The notes: a model not told the origin generated them from the letters alone. Positions 34,763-47,100 are shown, counted from the first letter of the stretch. The stretch is DNA of 64,000 nucleotides from Rosa chinensis (GCF_002994745.2 NC_037090.1:19208001-19272000), one strand, 5' to 3'. Made by a program: numbers and translations.

Positions 34763-35345
34763 TTTATCAATTTATTTGGATTACGTAGTTTCTGGCACAT
34801 ATTTTCAATGATGTGTCAATAAATCCAAGGCATGATAATCAGGCTGAAGCCGCAAAGTTGTTCGATCTAGCTATGTGCCAATATATCATCACATGAAAAA
34901 CAACTTCCAAAGGGATTATGTTTTATAAACTTCGTGAGAGTGAAGAGATCAGTTGACATGATCAGGATTATGTTTGAGAAAATTCTTGCCACGGTATGTA
35001 TATACTTAATTCTCTAGAATTCTTTCTATTCACCTCAATTGCTGGTCTTTAGCTTATTTCTTAGAGTTTGTATCTGCTAGATTATCTATTGTTGCGTGTT
35101 TATGTGGAGGTTAGCTTACACTTTGGTTTGGGGTATTTGGTTCTCCAAATGTGGTTATAATCATCCTCGTGCTCATTGGCAAGGAACTCTTTGTAGTTCT
35201 GCTTCTACTACTGTTTGGATCGTAACGCCGCCAAATGCTAAAAGAAGCAAATGAAATGTTAAGGATAATGCAAATTTTTGAGTGAGTCTACTTGTTCTGG
35301 ATCCAAGTTTTTCTTGTTTGTACATCATCATTGTATTAAAACACA
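34763..35345 (+). other. Spacer with exon-like fragments, no assigned gene
   Basis: Short coding-like pieces (HDNQAEAAKLFDLAMCQ near 34830-34880; VKRSVDMIRIMFEKILAT near 34938-34993) are not recognised. The sequence at about 35115-35170 (gtttggggtatttggttctc) recurs near 46700-46740 in unit 2, so this is ancient duplicated host DNA. Confidence 0.35.
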
Positions 35346-35901
35346 CAGTGGCGGATCCAGGATATGAAGTTGGGGTGGGCTAATCTAACACTCGCTTAGA
35401 AGAAATTTTTTTTATCGATTGTACTTCGAAGAATGTTGAGATTAGATTTTAGAAGAAATTTTTATTAATATATAATGTTATAACTGAAGAAATAATTAAG
35501 AAGAAAATGAGGAAAGAGCAAAAAGAAAAAGAAAATAAATAAATTACAGGCAATTCAAGATTAGATTTGCCTTTTAAGGGGGTAAATTTTTAAAAAGGCA
35601 GAAGGGAAATGTGAAAGCCTTTAGACAAAAGGGAAATGTTGTAACTAATAGCGAAAAAAAAAAAAAGAGAAGTAAATGGGAAAGAGAGGCAAGACTTGCA
35701 TTCTGGGGGAGTCGAACCAAGTAAAGCTTGGAGACATTAGCAAAACAACATAGCACATATTGCCAACTGAACCAAACCTGTACTGGTGGAGACTTACACA
35801 TCTAGTAGCTAAAATATTTTAAGGATTTTGGGTTGGGCTACCTCTCAAGTAGGTCCGCCCTTGAAACAGCCAAACCAGCCTCTCAAGTGGATCCACCCCT
35901 A
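35346..35901. mobile_element. hAT-like MITE
   Basis: A 556-bp element with imperfect terminal inverted repeats (left CAGTGGCGGATCCA; right, reverse complement, TAGGGGTGGATCCA). A perfect 8-bp target duplication, AAAACACA, lies at 35338-35345 and 35902-35909. The 8-bp duplication and CAG-type terminus fit the hAT superfamily. It has no transposase. Its minus-strand open frame (35574-35801) is not recognised. Confidence 0.78.
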
Positions 35902-36006
35902 AAAACACATATACATAGTTTACTCAACACGGACTCAAATGTAGAACTTTTAGTGTCCATCAACTGTTGTGATCTCATACGTTAAACAACTCTTGTTTGA
36001 TTACAT

Positions 36007-36061
36007 TTTTTTTTTTTTTTTGAGATACAAATTTTAATAAACAAAGGAAGGAAATCAGGAG
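36007..36061 (-). mobile_element. Tiny 5'-truncated retroposon (55 bp)
   Basis: A T-run plus about 35 bases, flanked by the perfect 9-bp duplication tgattacat (35998-36006 and 36062-36070). Size and oligo(T) fit an extremely truncated LINE insertion in minus orientation. Confidence 0.7.
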
Positions 36062-36151
36062 TGATTACATGTCATACAGAAAACTTATAATACCAAAATT
36101 GAAGAAAGAAACAAAATTTTTCATAAGTGGATTTATTTGGACTCAGTTATT

Positions 36152-36954
36152 ATTATTTTTTTTTGTTGAGAAAATAGATAACTTCATTCATTTATCCATG
36201 GCCAGAAGACACGTACATCAAATGCTGTCTTACACCAAAACCATAAATGGTATAAGCTTCCAGACAAAGGACAGATGACCTCACTGTTAACACATTCGCT
36301 CACTTATTGAGCCTAACTACAAGAAAGAAAATCCTCCCTACCAACTTCCCATGAAGTAGTAACCTAGCCGCCTAGAGACCTCAATTGGTGTACAACTAGA
36401 GAAACTAAGATGAAAGTAGTAGAAGACTCAACTTCTAGTATTAGGCAAGGAAACCTGGAAAAGCCTAAAGCTTTCCCTCGCCCTTGTCGCTAGGGCTGGG
36501 ATCAATCCCAGTAACTGCAGGGTAAGAGAGTCGTAAAGCAGCGACATTCGGCTTCTTGCTAGGGAGATGATTCTTGTTCCTACTCCCAAGTAGCTGGCCC
36601 AACTTCTTCTTCAACATCATCAGAGTGACATCCATCCAAGTACAAATGAGGTGAGCCTTGAAGGCCGTAGGTTTGACCGGTCGGCAGATCAGAGGCTTCC
36701 CAATCAGAAAAGATTTGGAAGACTGACGAACAGGGCCGCCACCAATTCTCCCCAGATCAGGAGCACTACCTCCCTCTGCAAGCGCAAGGGAGGCAGCACA
36801 GCTAGCTGTGATAGCATCAATGGAGGCCATGTGGCTGAGTGAGGGTTGAGGGTGAGAGACGTAGAGAAGAAAGCTAGGAGAAGAGGAGGCGAGGGCGCCA
36901 TAGAGAGCTAGGGTGAGAGAGAAAATCTCTCCTAGGGTTTTTTTTTAAATTTGG
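36152..36954 (-). mobile_element. Internal-deletion copy of the ORF1-only retroelement
   Basis: Same ends as the element at 17139-18855: the 3' end (ttgagaaaatagataacttc with an adjacent T-run) and the 5' start of ORF1. The central DUF4283 region is missing. A duplication tcagttatt at 36143-36151 and 36955-36963 marks an independent insertion. Confidence 0.78.
36465..36830 (-). CDS. Short fused ORF1 (121 aa) of the deletion derivative
   Basis: Open frame MASIDAITASCAASLALAEG ... KLGQLLGSRNKNHLPSKK. The first 65 residues match the N-terminus of ORF1 in the 17-kb relative. The remainder matches its lysine-rich C-terminus, where the relative has RPLGSKNKGPKSQKK. The deletion keeps the reading frame, so an intact small basic protein could be made. 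Whether it is expressed or functional is unknown. Confidence 0.5.
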   Translation of the reverse strand: MASIDAITASCAASLALAEGGSAPDLGRIGGGPVRQSSKSFLIGKPLICRPVKPTAFKAHLICTWMDVTLMMLKKKLGQLLGSRNKNHLPSKKPNVAALRLSYPAVTGIDPSPSDKGEGKL

Positions 36955-36963
36955 TCAGTTATT

Positions 36964-38507
36964 TGATTTTTGAAATACAGAATTTAATGATCCTTAGATT
37001 TAACCATATTGTTCTGTGAATTATTCCTTTCAAATAGGTAATAGTATGCACATACTTGTGGTGTTGCATGACTACCTAAAACTGAAGCTGAAAGATATAT
37101 AAGTTTAGTTTTTGCAGAAATGAAAGCAATAATCAATGTGTTTGATCATCTAGTTGAAGTCATTTTGATTAAGACAAGAACTATACGGACAAGGTTCAAT
37201 GAAAAACTGGAAATCAATAGATGTACAATCTAAATTATAGAAATATTTAGTTTTATACACCTTGGTTGTAAGAGTTTTATTCATTAGGCTTGTACCAATG
37301 GGACTGCCGAAATATCAGTATTTGGTTGTTAAATTAGATTCATTTCAACATTTTATAGGTCCCATTCAATTCATAAGATTAACTGGATTCCAACTGTGAC
37401 AAAGTAAAGGCTTCAATTCAAGGACTTTGATACTCTACTTTTGTCGACAATATATTTGATCCAATCTCTACCTTTGGTGTCTAAAGCTAATCTGAAACTA
37501 ATATGCTTTCATGTTGTTCTCCACTCGTAAAAGAGACTGCTGAACCCCCATCTACTTTCACTTTGTTCTCCACCCAGAACTCTGTTTACTCGTAATCCTG
37601 GTTATTGCCTCGATGAATTTCCTGTCATCATTGCAGTTGGCGTCAGTATATAATTGCATGCAGCCACCATTGAAGCATGAATTAGATGAGTTTTATGGTG
37701 TTATTTTTAGTGTGGCTGGCTAATTTCGGATTACATTGTTGTATGAAATCTGGAAATATCAAGACATTCTTATTGCTTGTGTGTATATAAAATCTTTCGA
37801 GATTTATCTGATCACAGAATTGAAGTGTTAATATAAAACGTTAACAAAGTATTGATATTTAGTTACACCACTACCTATGTACAAAGTCATGGGTTCGAGT
37901 CACCATGAGGGCAGAAGTGAAACCCTTTGATCATCTTTTAAAAAAGAGAGAAAAAAAAAAAGTAGTGTTATGGCTAGCAATAACACTAGCTGATGTAATT
38001 AATCAATTATATGGTGGTGGGAAGTTTCAGAAAATGAAAGCAAATAATTAATCAATCACTCTCTTTCCTGTCCTGGAAATAGCAAATAATTAACCCAGTA
38101 ACGTAATTGAAAATTTCACCTCCTTTCACATGCTAGTACAACTGTAAAACCTTTTAATTAATGTCCAAGAAGACTCTTTTTATGTTTCATCATCAAAGCG
38201 ACACACTCACTCTCTCTCTCTCTCTCTCTGTTCAACTTTCTTGCTTTTTCCATTATCAAGCCTAGCTAGCTCTTTTAAGGCTAAGGGAGATTCATCTATC
38301 CAAATTTCTCCTCGATCTCCAAGGCACAATACTCTGGGTCTGTAATAGCTGATGCTAATGGAGTTCTATCAGTATGTCTTTGAGGTTAGAAACATATTCT
38401 ACTCTCTTTCATGTGTTGTATCCTCCAATATTTGTTTTCGTTGGTTTTGATTCCTTTTTGTTTTCTCCTCTATGTTTGCATATTGAAACAATAATAATTG
38501 AAAGGCG
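36964..38507 (+). promoter_or_regulatory. 5' flank of NLR copy 2
   Basis: No gene seen. About 37225-37440 repeats the segment found downstream of NLR copy 1 (5520-5740). From about 37557 it follows the copy 1 upstream region. A CT microsatellite (38210-38230) precedes the likely transcribed leader. The bases just before the start codon (attgaaaggcgatgaggatg) are almost those of copy 1. Confidence 0.55.
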
Positions 38508-41500
38508 ATGAGGATGATTATTGTGATTACTGCGGTAATGGTGCAATGGTTCGGCGTCATAGCCAGTCTTAAGTGGATATGGAAGAATTGGTTCATTATT
38601 GTGGTAATTGTGACATCGAACGTAATAGTCAGTCTTGGGTGGATATGGACGAGTAGGTTCAGTTACATGGTTGAAACCACAGAGCCAATATCAGAGGATA
38701 ATCAAGAACTGGTTGACGTCGTTGAAACCCCAGAGCCAATATCAGAGGATGATCAAGAACCGGTTGACGTTGATGCCTCTGCATCTCTTCCTTCATCATC
38801 AGCTGAATCATCAGCTCCTAGGTGGAAGCATGATGTGTTTCTGAGCTTCAGGGGTGCAGACACTCGTAAGGGTATTACATCCTTTTTATACGATCGACTG
38901 CAAAACAGAGGAATCAAAACATTCATGGATAACCAAGACCTTGAAGCAGGGGATGTTATTTCTCCCACTCTCCTAACGGCAATTAAAGAATCAAGGTTTG
39001 CAATTATTGTTCTCTCACAAAACTATGCCTCTTCCACTTGGTGTTTGGAGGAACTTAGAAACATTTGTGAATGCATGAAAGGAGACAACAATAGAATTCT
39101 ACCACTTTTTTATAATGTGGATCCTAGTGATGTACGAAATCAGAAGAGCAGTTTCGGAGATGCCTTCACTAAGCATAAAAAATCTGAGAAACACAGATCA
39201 GAAAAGGTGCAGCAGTGGAGGGATGCTTTAGAAAACGTGGCAAATTTCACTGGGTGGCATACACTGAATTATAAGTAAGCTTGATGAAACCTTTTTTAAT
39301 TAACAACAGCTATACTTGTGCTTTTGGATTTATCATTACTTTTCCCGATTATTTTTTGACCCATAATGCTTACTTGCAGAACTGACATAGAACTTTTGAA
39401 TGCCATTGAGGAATCTGTGTGCAATAAATTACGACCTACTGAACATGAGTTTAAAATGTCCATCAGAGGTTTTGAAGAATTTGCAGCAACAAAACAAGCC
39501 ATTGATAAGGTCATGAATGCGCTAAAAGATGATGAGGCCACTACCATTGGAGTCTACGGAATGGGGGGCGTTGGAAAGACAACAATGGTGAAATATGTTG
39601 GAGCACAAGCCCAAAAAAGTAGGCTTTTTAATCAAGTGATTATGGCTGTCGTATCCCAAAACCCCGACTTGATGAAAATTCAAGAGACATTTGCAGAACA
39701 ACTGGTGGACTTTAAATTGGAGGAGAAGACAGAAATTGGAAGAGCCATTAAATTAAAGGAGGAGATAATGAGAGGAACTGGGATCCTCATAATCTTAGAT
39801 GACATTTGGAAGAGAATAGACTTTTCAGACATTGGAATTCCGAGCCACAACGAACTTCAAAAATGCAATTCCAAAGTCCTACTGACCACCAGAAGATCGA
39901 GAGTTTGTGAGATCATGGAGAGCCAAGAAAAAATTCATCTCAATATCTTATCAAAAGTAGATTCTTGGAGGTTATTTGTGAAGGAAGCAAGGAAGTCTAT
40001 TGACAAATCATCCAATTTCTATGTTGTAGCGAGTGACGTGGCAAGAGAATGCGCCGGTCTACCAATTGCTTTGATAGCAGTTGCGAGGGCCCTTCGAGAT
40101 GCAGGTTTGGACAGATGGAAAGAAGCTGCTCGACGACTAAAAGCGTCTCAACCTCCCATCCCTGAAGATGAGAGAGATGTGTTCAAATGCATAAAGTTAA
40201 GCTATGATTACTTGAAATCTGATGATTCGAAATCATGCTTCTTGCTTTGCTGCTTGTTCCCAGAAGATTATAATATCCCAATTGAATACTTGGTCAAGTA
40301 TGGAATTGGGAAAGGAATGTTTCAAGATTCCACCATGCTAGAAGCCCGAGACACAATAAATTTAGTGGTGAAGGACCTTAAAGATTCTAGCTTGCTTTTA
40401 GACGGTAGAGATGACAGATGTGTAAGGATGCATGATGTTATTCGGGATATGGGAATATTTATTTCATCATCTGAAGACGGCAAGCGGTTCTTGGTGACAG
40501 TTGGCTGTGAATTGAAGAATTGGCCAAATATTGATGCGTGTAAAGGCTACTCTGCAATCTCACTAATGAAGAACAAAATTTGCAAGCTACCCGAAGAGTT
40601 GGTATGTCCAAATCTCCAGATTTTATTACTGCAAGACAATGCTTCATTAAATGATATCCCTAAGTCTTTCTTCCAAAGTCAGAAAGAATTAAGAGTCTTG
40701 GATCTTAGCCGCACTGGTATTTCACTACTATCTCAATCAATCAGTTTCCTAACCAACCTTCAAGCTTTGTTTTTAGATTATTGCCAGAACATAATTGACA
40801 TTTCTGTAATCATAAAACTTAACAAGCTTGAGATTCTTAGTATGAGAGGAATTGCTCTGAGAGAATTGCCAAGAGAAATAGGACAGTTGACCAATCTAAG
40901 GATGCTGGATGTCAGTGCTGCACATATTCGCACAATTCCATCCAAAGTGATATCAAATTTGCATAAATTAGAAGAACTGTACATGCAATGCGGATTTTGG
41001 GACTGGGGGAGTAAAATTGATGGAGAAGGAGAAGAAACTAATATTGGCTTAGATGAATTAGCTGGTTTATCATGTTTAAGCATTTTGAAAGTTTGCATAT
41101 CAGATGCAAATTGCATCCCTGAAAGTGTTGTGGTCGAAGCGAATTGGGTTTACTTCAATATTACTATTTGCAGCAGCCATAGAAAGAGAACCACTACGAA
41201 CTTTCAACCTGGTCAGAATTGTAGATCCTTGACTCTTTATAGAACTGACACAACCATAGGAAGCTTTCCGGACTGGTTTGTCAACGCTGTGATAAAGAAT
41301 ACTGAGAGGCTACGTTATGAAAAATGCAGAGGGTTAAGTAACATTCTTGTGGAATATGACCATGGGAGGTTACATGGACTGAAAGTTCTCTCTGTAATTT
41401 GTCGTTGTAAGAACTTGAAAGAATTGATGAATGCAATAACATGTGTTCCAAATATGCCCGTGTTTGGGAACTTGGAAGAGTTGTATCTGGAATACCTGGA

Positions 41501-42158
41501 TGACTTGAAGCAGTTATGTGTTGGTGAGTTACCACCTGGATCTCTATGCAGTCTGAAATTATTGAAGGTCCATCAGTGTCGTAACTTGGAGAAAGTACTG
41601 TTGCCATCAAATTTGTTGCAGAAACTGTCAAATTTGGACAAACTAATCTGTAGGAGAAGTAAAGTGGAACATGTGTTTGGATGTGAAGGATTTGAGCCGG
41701 ATCAAATAAATCTGAGAGAGATGGAGTTATGTGATCTACATGTAGTAAGAAGCATATGTAATGGTCCTGCTCCACGTGGAATGTTCCAGACTCTAAAGGA
41801 ATTGATCATTTATGTTTGCAACTTCATGGGAAGCCTCTTCACATTTGATGTAGCTCAGTGTCTTTTTCAATTGGAAACCCTTATTGTATCCCAATGCCCT
41901 GTCTTGGAAAGAGTAATCGAAGCAAGGAGGGACACATTGAACAACAAGAAGACCGTTCTTCCAAAATTGAAGAACTTATATATGGAAGATCTTCCAGTGT
42001 TGTACAAGGGAAGTGCTAGTATTGATTTTGAGTGTCCTTCATTGGAAAACTTGCGTCTGATTGGCTGCCCCCACTTGTCATTTCCATCCTCTGCTTCTAA
42101 CTACTTCCACAGCAGGAAAGAAGTCTTTTTGAAATATAAGAATCCGAAGTTAAGGTAA
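38508..42158 (+). CDS. Chimeric NLR: two hydrophobic segments, acidic repeats, TIR, CNL-type NB-ARC, LRR (copy 2)
   Basis: Exons 38508-39274 and 39380-42158 (phase-2 intron) give 1181 residues. The N-terminus has the same paired hydrophobic segments (3-21, 28-46) with the LKWIWKNWF / LGWIWTSRF echo. Two acidic 17-residue repeats (56-89) follow. The TIR starts near 107; Glu182 in WCLEEL is the expected NADase residue. The otherwise conserved FRGEDTR box reads FRGADTR. The NB-ARC is CNL-type: Lys322 in GMGGVGKTT, LDDIW 395-399, CAGLPIAL, CFLLCCLFPEDY, and MHD near 606. The LRR region follows. No in-frame stop or frameshift is seen, so the gene is probably functional. It is closer to pseudogene copy 3 than to copy 1. 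Confidence 0.9.
38673..38774 (+). repeat. Two in-frame 51-bp tandem repeats in NLR copy 2
   Basis: Units at 38673-38723 and 38724-38774 encode ETTEPISEDNQELVDVV and ETPEPISEDDQEPVDVD. One unit fewer than in copy 1, with the same position and frame. Confidence 0.95.
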
Positions 42159-42289
42159 GTCGCTGGGTCATAAACTTAGTTCATTTTTCTTGTACTCTTA
42201 TAGTCTGCTTATATAATTGGTAGGCTAGTTTGAATTCCTGCTAGTAAACAAATAGAAATTAAAAGCTGTTTTGGTGAGTGATATAATTA

Positions 42290-42440
42290 ACATTATTTAT
42301 TTGCTTTCTCAATATATATATCTCAGAGATTATTTGCTTTCTCAATATATCTAAGAGATTATTTGCTTTCTCAATATATACAATTAACATTATTTATTTG
42401 CTTTCTCAACATATCTCAGAGATTATTTGTTTGCTTTCTT
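42290..42440 (+). repeat. Short tandem repeats in the 3' flank of NLR copy 2
   Basis: Several copies of a 35-45-bp unit around tttgctttctcaatatatct and agagattat. Copy 1 has about two such units (4790-4845), so the array expanded in unit 2. It overlaps the left arm of the palindrome. Confidence 0.75.
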
Positions 42441-42831
42441 AATCTTTTTATTGCAAACGCGCGAGTTCCACTTTCAAAAATTGAATTGTTAGTTGGTTTC
42501 TTCAGTGATGCAAGTATTTTGATTTCTTGATTCTATGTTTCCTAATTGCACCACAATTGCGTTCCTGAGCTTTTAGGTAACATCATCTAGGAATTAGGTA
42601 GTTAGATTTGCTAAAAGCCCGAACACGCAATTGTTGTGCAATAAAAAAAACAAAGAATCAAAAAATCAAAAAATTTGCATCATTGTTTAAAAGAAACCAA
42701 CTAACAATTAAGTTTTTGACAGCGGAGCTCGTTTGCAATAAAAGATTAGAAAGCAAACAAATAATCTCAAAGAGATATATTAAGAAAGAAAATAAATAAT
42801 TTTAATTATGGAAAAGCAAATAAATAATGTT
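42386..42831. repeat. Large imperfect inverted repeat (hairpin)
   Basis: The left arm, about 42386-42577, and right arm, about 42610-42831, are reverse complements apart from scattered mismatches and small indels. Examples are ttagttggtttctt (42491) against aagaaaccaactaa (42690), and accacaattgcg (42551) against cgcaattgttgt (42627). The spacer is about 30 bp. Copy 1 has only the forward arm (about 4790-4975). A transcript would fold into a stem of roughly 190 bp. Confidence 0.85.
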
Positions 42832-43523
42832 TTATCTAGATATTAATTTACCTTTTTTTTTTTTTTTTTCCGATAAGGTATTAATTTACTTTGATCCTGC
42901 AGTTTAGACTACTTTGTTTTTCATTTGTGCTGGTAGTTCATTTTTTGTCCATTTAGATCGTGGAGTGCAATGTAAACAATACGGAGACATATATTAAATT
43001 GTTGACTTATTTACTTCTCTTTTATTTTCATTTGACAAGGGCTTTACGTGGAGCCAGACTTAGGAAAAGAATTAGGGTGTTGAAGAACAGAGCTTCGGAA
43101 AAATCTTCCCATGTTGTATAGGGGAAGTGCCAAACAAACCCTGTTTCTTCTTCACTGCCAACGCGCCATCACCGACGGCTGCCGATCATGTCTACTTCCT
43201 CCCGTCCCCCATCTGAATTTTGTTCTAGGTATAATTCCTTTGGATTTAAGCACGGAATCATCGCTGTTAGACGGAATCATCGCTGTTAGACTTTATGGAT
43301 GTTGTAGGGTGTTGCATGTTCCTTTGTGTGAATTTGTAATCTTAATCTTCTCTTGATTAAAACTAAAATCCTAGAAATTATTATTTTCATATAGAACAAG
43401 GTGCAATTGAGTTATTTTCTGCTAGAAGCATGTGGGTTATGGTTAATAATCACTGCAGTAGGGTTTCTGAATCAATAATGGGTTAGAGGTATTGGAATTT
43501 GGATGATCATAATTGTAGAATCT
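42832..43523 (+). other. Unit 2 spacer, no gene seen
   Basis: T-run at about 42852-42869. From about 43205 the sequence follows 6690-6960 of unit 1, with a short local duplication (ggaatcatcgctgttaga twice near 43252-43290). No coding content is recognised. Confidence 0.5.
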
Positions 43524-44164
43524 TATAATCACGGTATGTGATCTTTAAAGATCTTGTAATTATGACCTCTATCTTGATGTTAAGTGCAGTATAATTAGAC
43601 AAAAAAAGGAAAGCAAAGGAAAAATTTAAAAGGAAAATGAGAATGACGCCCAAGTGTCTTATCAGGAAATAACTTTTTACTTCTTTGTTCATATACTACA
43701 TCCAGTAAGAGTGCCTGACAGACTCTAAGATAGGCATCTAAATGCTTTCCCTAATGTGTACATCGTAAGGGCACTAGCAGTTCTGTATGAATACTTACTA
43801 CTCTTTTCATGGGTTATTACTATTATTATTCTAAAACTGGCACCCAGTTCTGAATATAGTGATATTGTGATGCTATATTTTCAAACTTCTTATATTGATA
43901 AGCTGAATAGCCTGAATTTATAACTTATAAGCATTGCATCGGTATATGCTTGGAACGTCATCTTCAGATCAATGGAGTTCTATAATTGCTTAGTTGATCA
44001 TTTGTAGTTTCCTGTCCTATTCCTTAGGGTCATATTTTGTTACACTAGTTGATAGTCATCACCTTAATTGCAGATTCCCGGGCTGGTAAATGTTGACTTT
44101 GCTGATTTAATGGCTACAATGGTGAATGCGGGTTCTTCATTGATGGGGATAGGAACTGCAACTG
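43524..44164 (+). pseudogene. FtsZ2-like remnant (unit 2), one exon and a splice-site tail
   Basis: Only the last bases of one exon (ataatcacg, ending 43533, before a GTATGT donor) and the following exon 44074-44164 remain. The exon encodes IPGLVNVDFADLMATMVNAG and SSLMGIGTATG and has intact AG and GT borders. In plant FtsZ2 this segment forms part of the GTPase core. The rest of the gene is absent from unit 2. Confidence 0.82.
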
Positions 44165-47100
44165 GTAATTTTTGGTCTACGAACTAGAATGTTTACAGTG
44201 CTAATATGATTCAGAGTCAGAGGCTTCACTTATGATTTTGGACATGATTGTGGTGGAACCTAATTACCATAGTGCCTTCCATGATGGCATCACGCTGGGT
44301 AACCTTATGAAAATTTGTTACGAATGACATCAAGAACTTCTCAGTTTATTGGGTTAGTGTGTGAGGAGGAAGGTCATGATATAATCCCAGGTGTGTTAGA
44401 ATTTAGATATATAGGTATTTGTTCCCCAATAAGGTACACGATAAGCTTAGAGAAATGTTTATTTGATTTGGATGTTACGAAAGATGGGAAGTGCCCTTTG
44501 CTGATAATTTTTTTTTACTGAGAATGATTTCTTAGAATTGGAGATGGTCTGAATACGTAGTTTTAGTTGCATTCTCCATGTCCTGTGATTTGGAGTGTGC
44601 ATGGCAGTAAGTTTGATACTAAAATGACTTTGTTATCAACATAGAGAATTCAAATTCTTTGGTGGTAGCCAATCCCATCTTCTAGATGCATGTTCCTCTT
44701 ATGCTTGTTAGTTCTGACTCTTGTTCAATGCAGAATTTTACATCTTCTTTGTTTTGGAAAAATTTTAAAATGACTGGAGTTCTATGTGAGTTAGGTATCA
44801 GCTGTGGGATTTGCACAAAATATTCAATGAAACCTTTTTCTACAATTGGTCTTTGTGTTTTGTGCTTGCTGCGGTTAGTGAAGGAACCAATGAAGCTAGC
44901 ACTTACTCATGCCATTTTGTTCCTCCGTAGAGGGTCTTAGGCTTTTCAGTTGCAGACCTTGATTCACTGTCTATCATTTTTAAAATATTGGTTTTCGCAT
45001 TGCTAATTATTCTTGTTATGACATTCGTCTCCCTGATATGTTTCTGTTGGGGAATCAAAATATTATATTGGCTTATGTAATTGAAAGTATTGAAAGGGTG
45101 TAGATGGCGTCTCATGGCAAGTCACTGAAGGAATATGCAGCATACATAATTTTGATGCAAAAATTTGGTTTATTTGTTACTTTAAGTAGTGAAACTGATG
45201 ATACCTTCATTAATTTGACCAAAAGAGCTCTATTGTTCCTTCTGACAATACATGGTAAAGCTTTTGAATTTAATAGCTTAATTTGAGCTTGTTGAGCTAT
45301 TTAAAAGGTTGGTTGAACTTGGGCTATTTCAAATGCTATTCTGTTCAGAGTCATTGCTGGGAAGGTGGAGTCTAGGTGGTGCTCTCAGTGGAGGGTTACC
45401 CCCGCTCCCAATGAGTTCGATTCATTGGCTCATAATAAGGTATATCCATATGTACTATCAACTCTCATAAGGTATTTTTTAGAAAGAGTTATTTAAGGTA
45501 CCAGTTTAATAAATAAATCCTTGTTTTTGTGATGTGTATACTTCCCTCCCTGTCCCGACTTTGTGGTTTTTAACTTTTTATGCCAATTGAACTCGGTACA
45601 TAATACTTTGCTCGACAAAAATGTTGTAGGAATGCTATAACATGTTCAGTGCTTTGTTGGTGTCCTGGTGGCTCTATCAGAAGGGAATGGATTCTTTCTT
45701 GAAAGTGACTCTGATCTGGGAGCATTCCCCCCAAAAGAATGGAATGAGCCATCTCAAATTGAAAGGTACAGATGTCTACTTTTTGATATCTGGTTTTATT
45801 GCAAGTACTATTTTCTTCATTAATATGAATTAAAGTATGAAGCCGTTGAAATGGCATGGAACCAACCAAAGCTTAATAGCTTTTTGAAGAGGTTTCTATG
45901 AATTAACCTGCTCAAGACGTTGAGTCAACAATATCATGCAGTTTTTTCTTCTTTGACTAGATACCAGTGGAATAGACGTCAACTTTGTGACTAGATGTAT
46001 TTACTTCTGGTAGCATTAGGCTTGTAAGTTGCTTTAGGTTTCTATTTCTGGACTAGGTAGTGCAGTAAGTTGAATTTACATATCTGTGCAACTTTAGATT
46101 TTGATCGGATGTGATGATGTATAATTGTATATGAATACATTTGCAAACACCATTTATATATTCAACTATTTCATGTTTTTATTTTTTTACTATATTCTTG
46201 TACTATGATTTGAATTTCAGGCATTCTTACAACTAAATCTAAATCTGGGTTACCATGGGTTAGCATCAATTGTACCCTAATTGCTTTTGCTTCTGTGAAC
46301 ATCACCACTTGTGCTCTATATATTCTGGTTGGTTCTAATCTCATTTTTGTCCTTCGAATTTATACCCATAAATTCTTGTTGCTCTACCATGCTCTGTATT
46401 TGGCTAAACAGTGGTTGATATCATGTTTTTATGTGAATTTTTGCATATAATAACTTGAGACGTCCGCTTGTTAAAATTCATAAACTAATTAAATGGCTTC
46501 TCATTTATAATACTCTGATAATTACTTCACATCAACTTATATTTGTCTCTTTATTTCTTTTGATGCCAAAACGAGCCATAATAGCACGACTGTGAACCCA
46601 AGCTCGTCATGTCCATGTTATATATGCAGCAGAGCAACTAAATGCATTGCGAGTGTAACTGTGTCAATATATGGTTTAGATAATTAAGTGCACACTTTGA
46701 TTTGGGGTATTTGGTTCTCCAAATGTGGGTATTCAAGTTCTTCTCAAACATTGCTAATGTTGTTTTAAAAGACATGGAAGTTGAAATTTAATGGTGTTGT
46801 ACTGTTTTTGGCAATTTGGCTTGCTGTCTTCAGCACTACAAAATGGTTGAAATGAAACTTCAAGCTCAACAAAAGGAAAGTATTATGTTATGTTGGTGAA
46901 CTGGCGCAGAGCCAGAACAGGAGGAGGTGTCCAAGCTGCATGTTCCATGTCAAAAAGTTGGTTGGTTGCTTCTGCATGAAGTGGAGGTGATGAGCTGAAC
47001 TTGGTTCTCTGCTAGCAGCCTCATATATAGATGTTTTTGGTGTTAATAGCTGGCTGTAATTTTCTAATGGGGAATAGTGTCTATTTGCTACATAAGTGGA

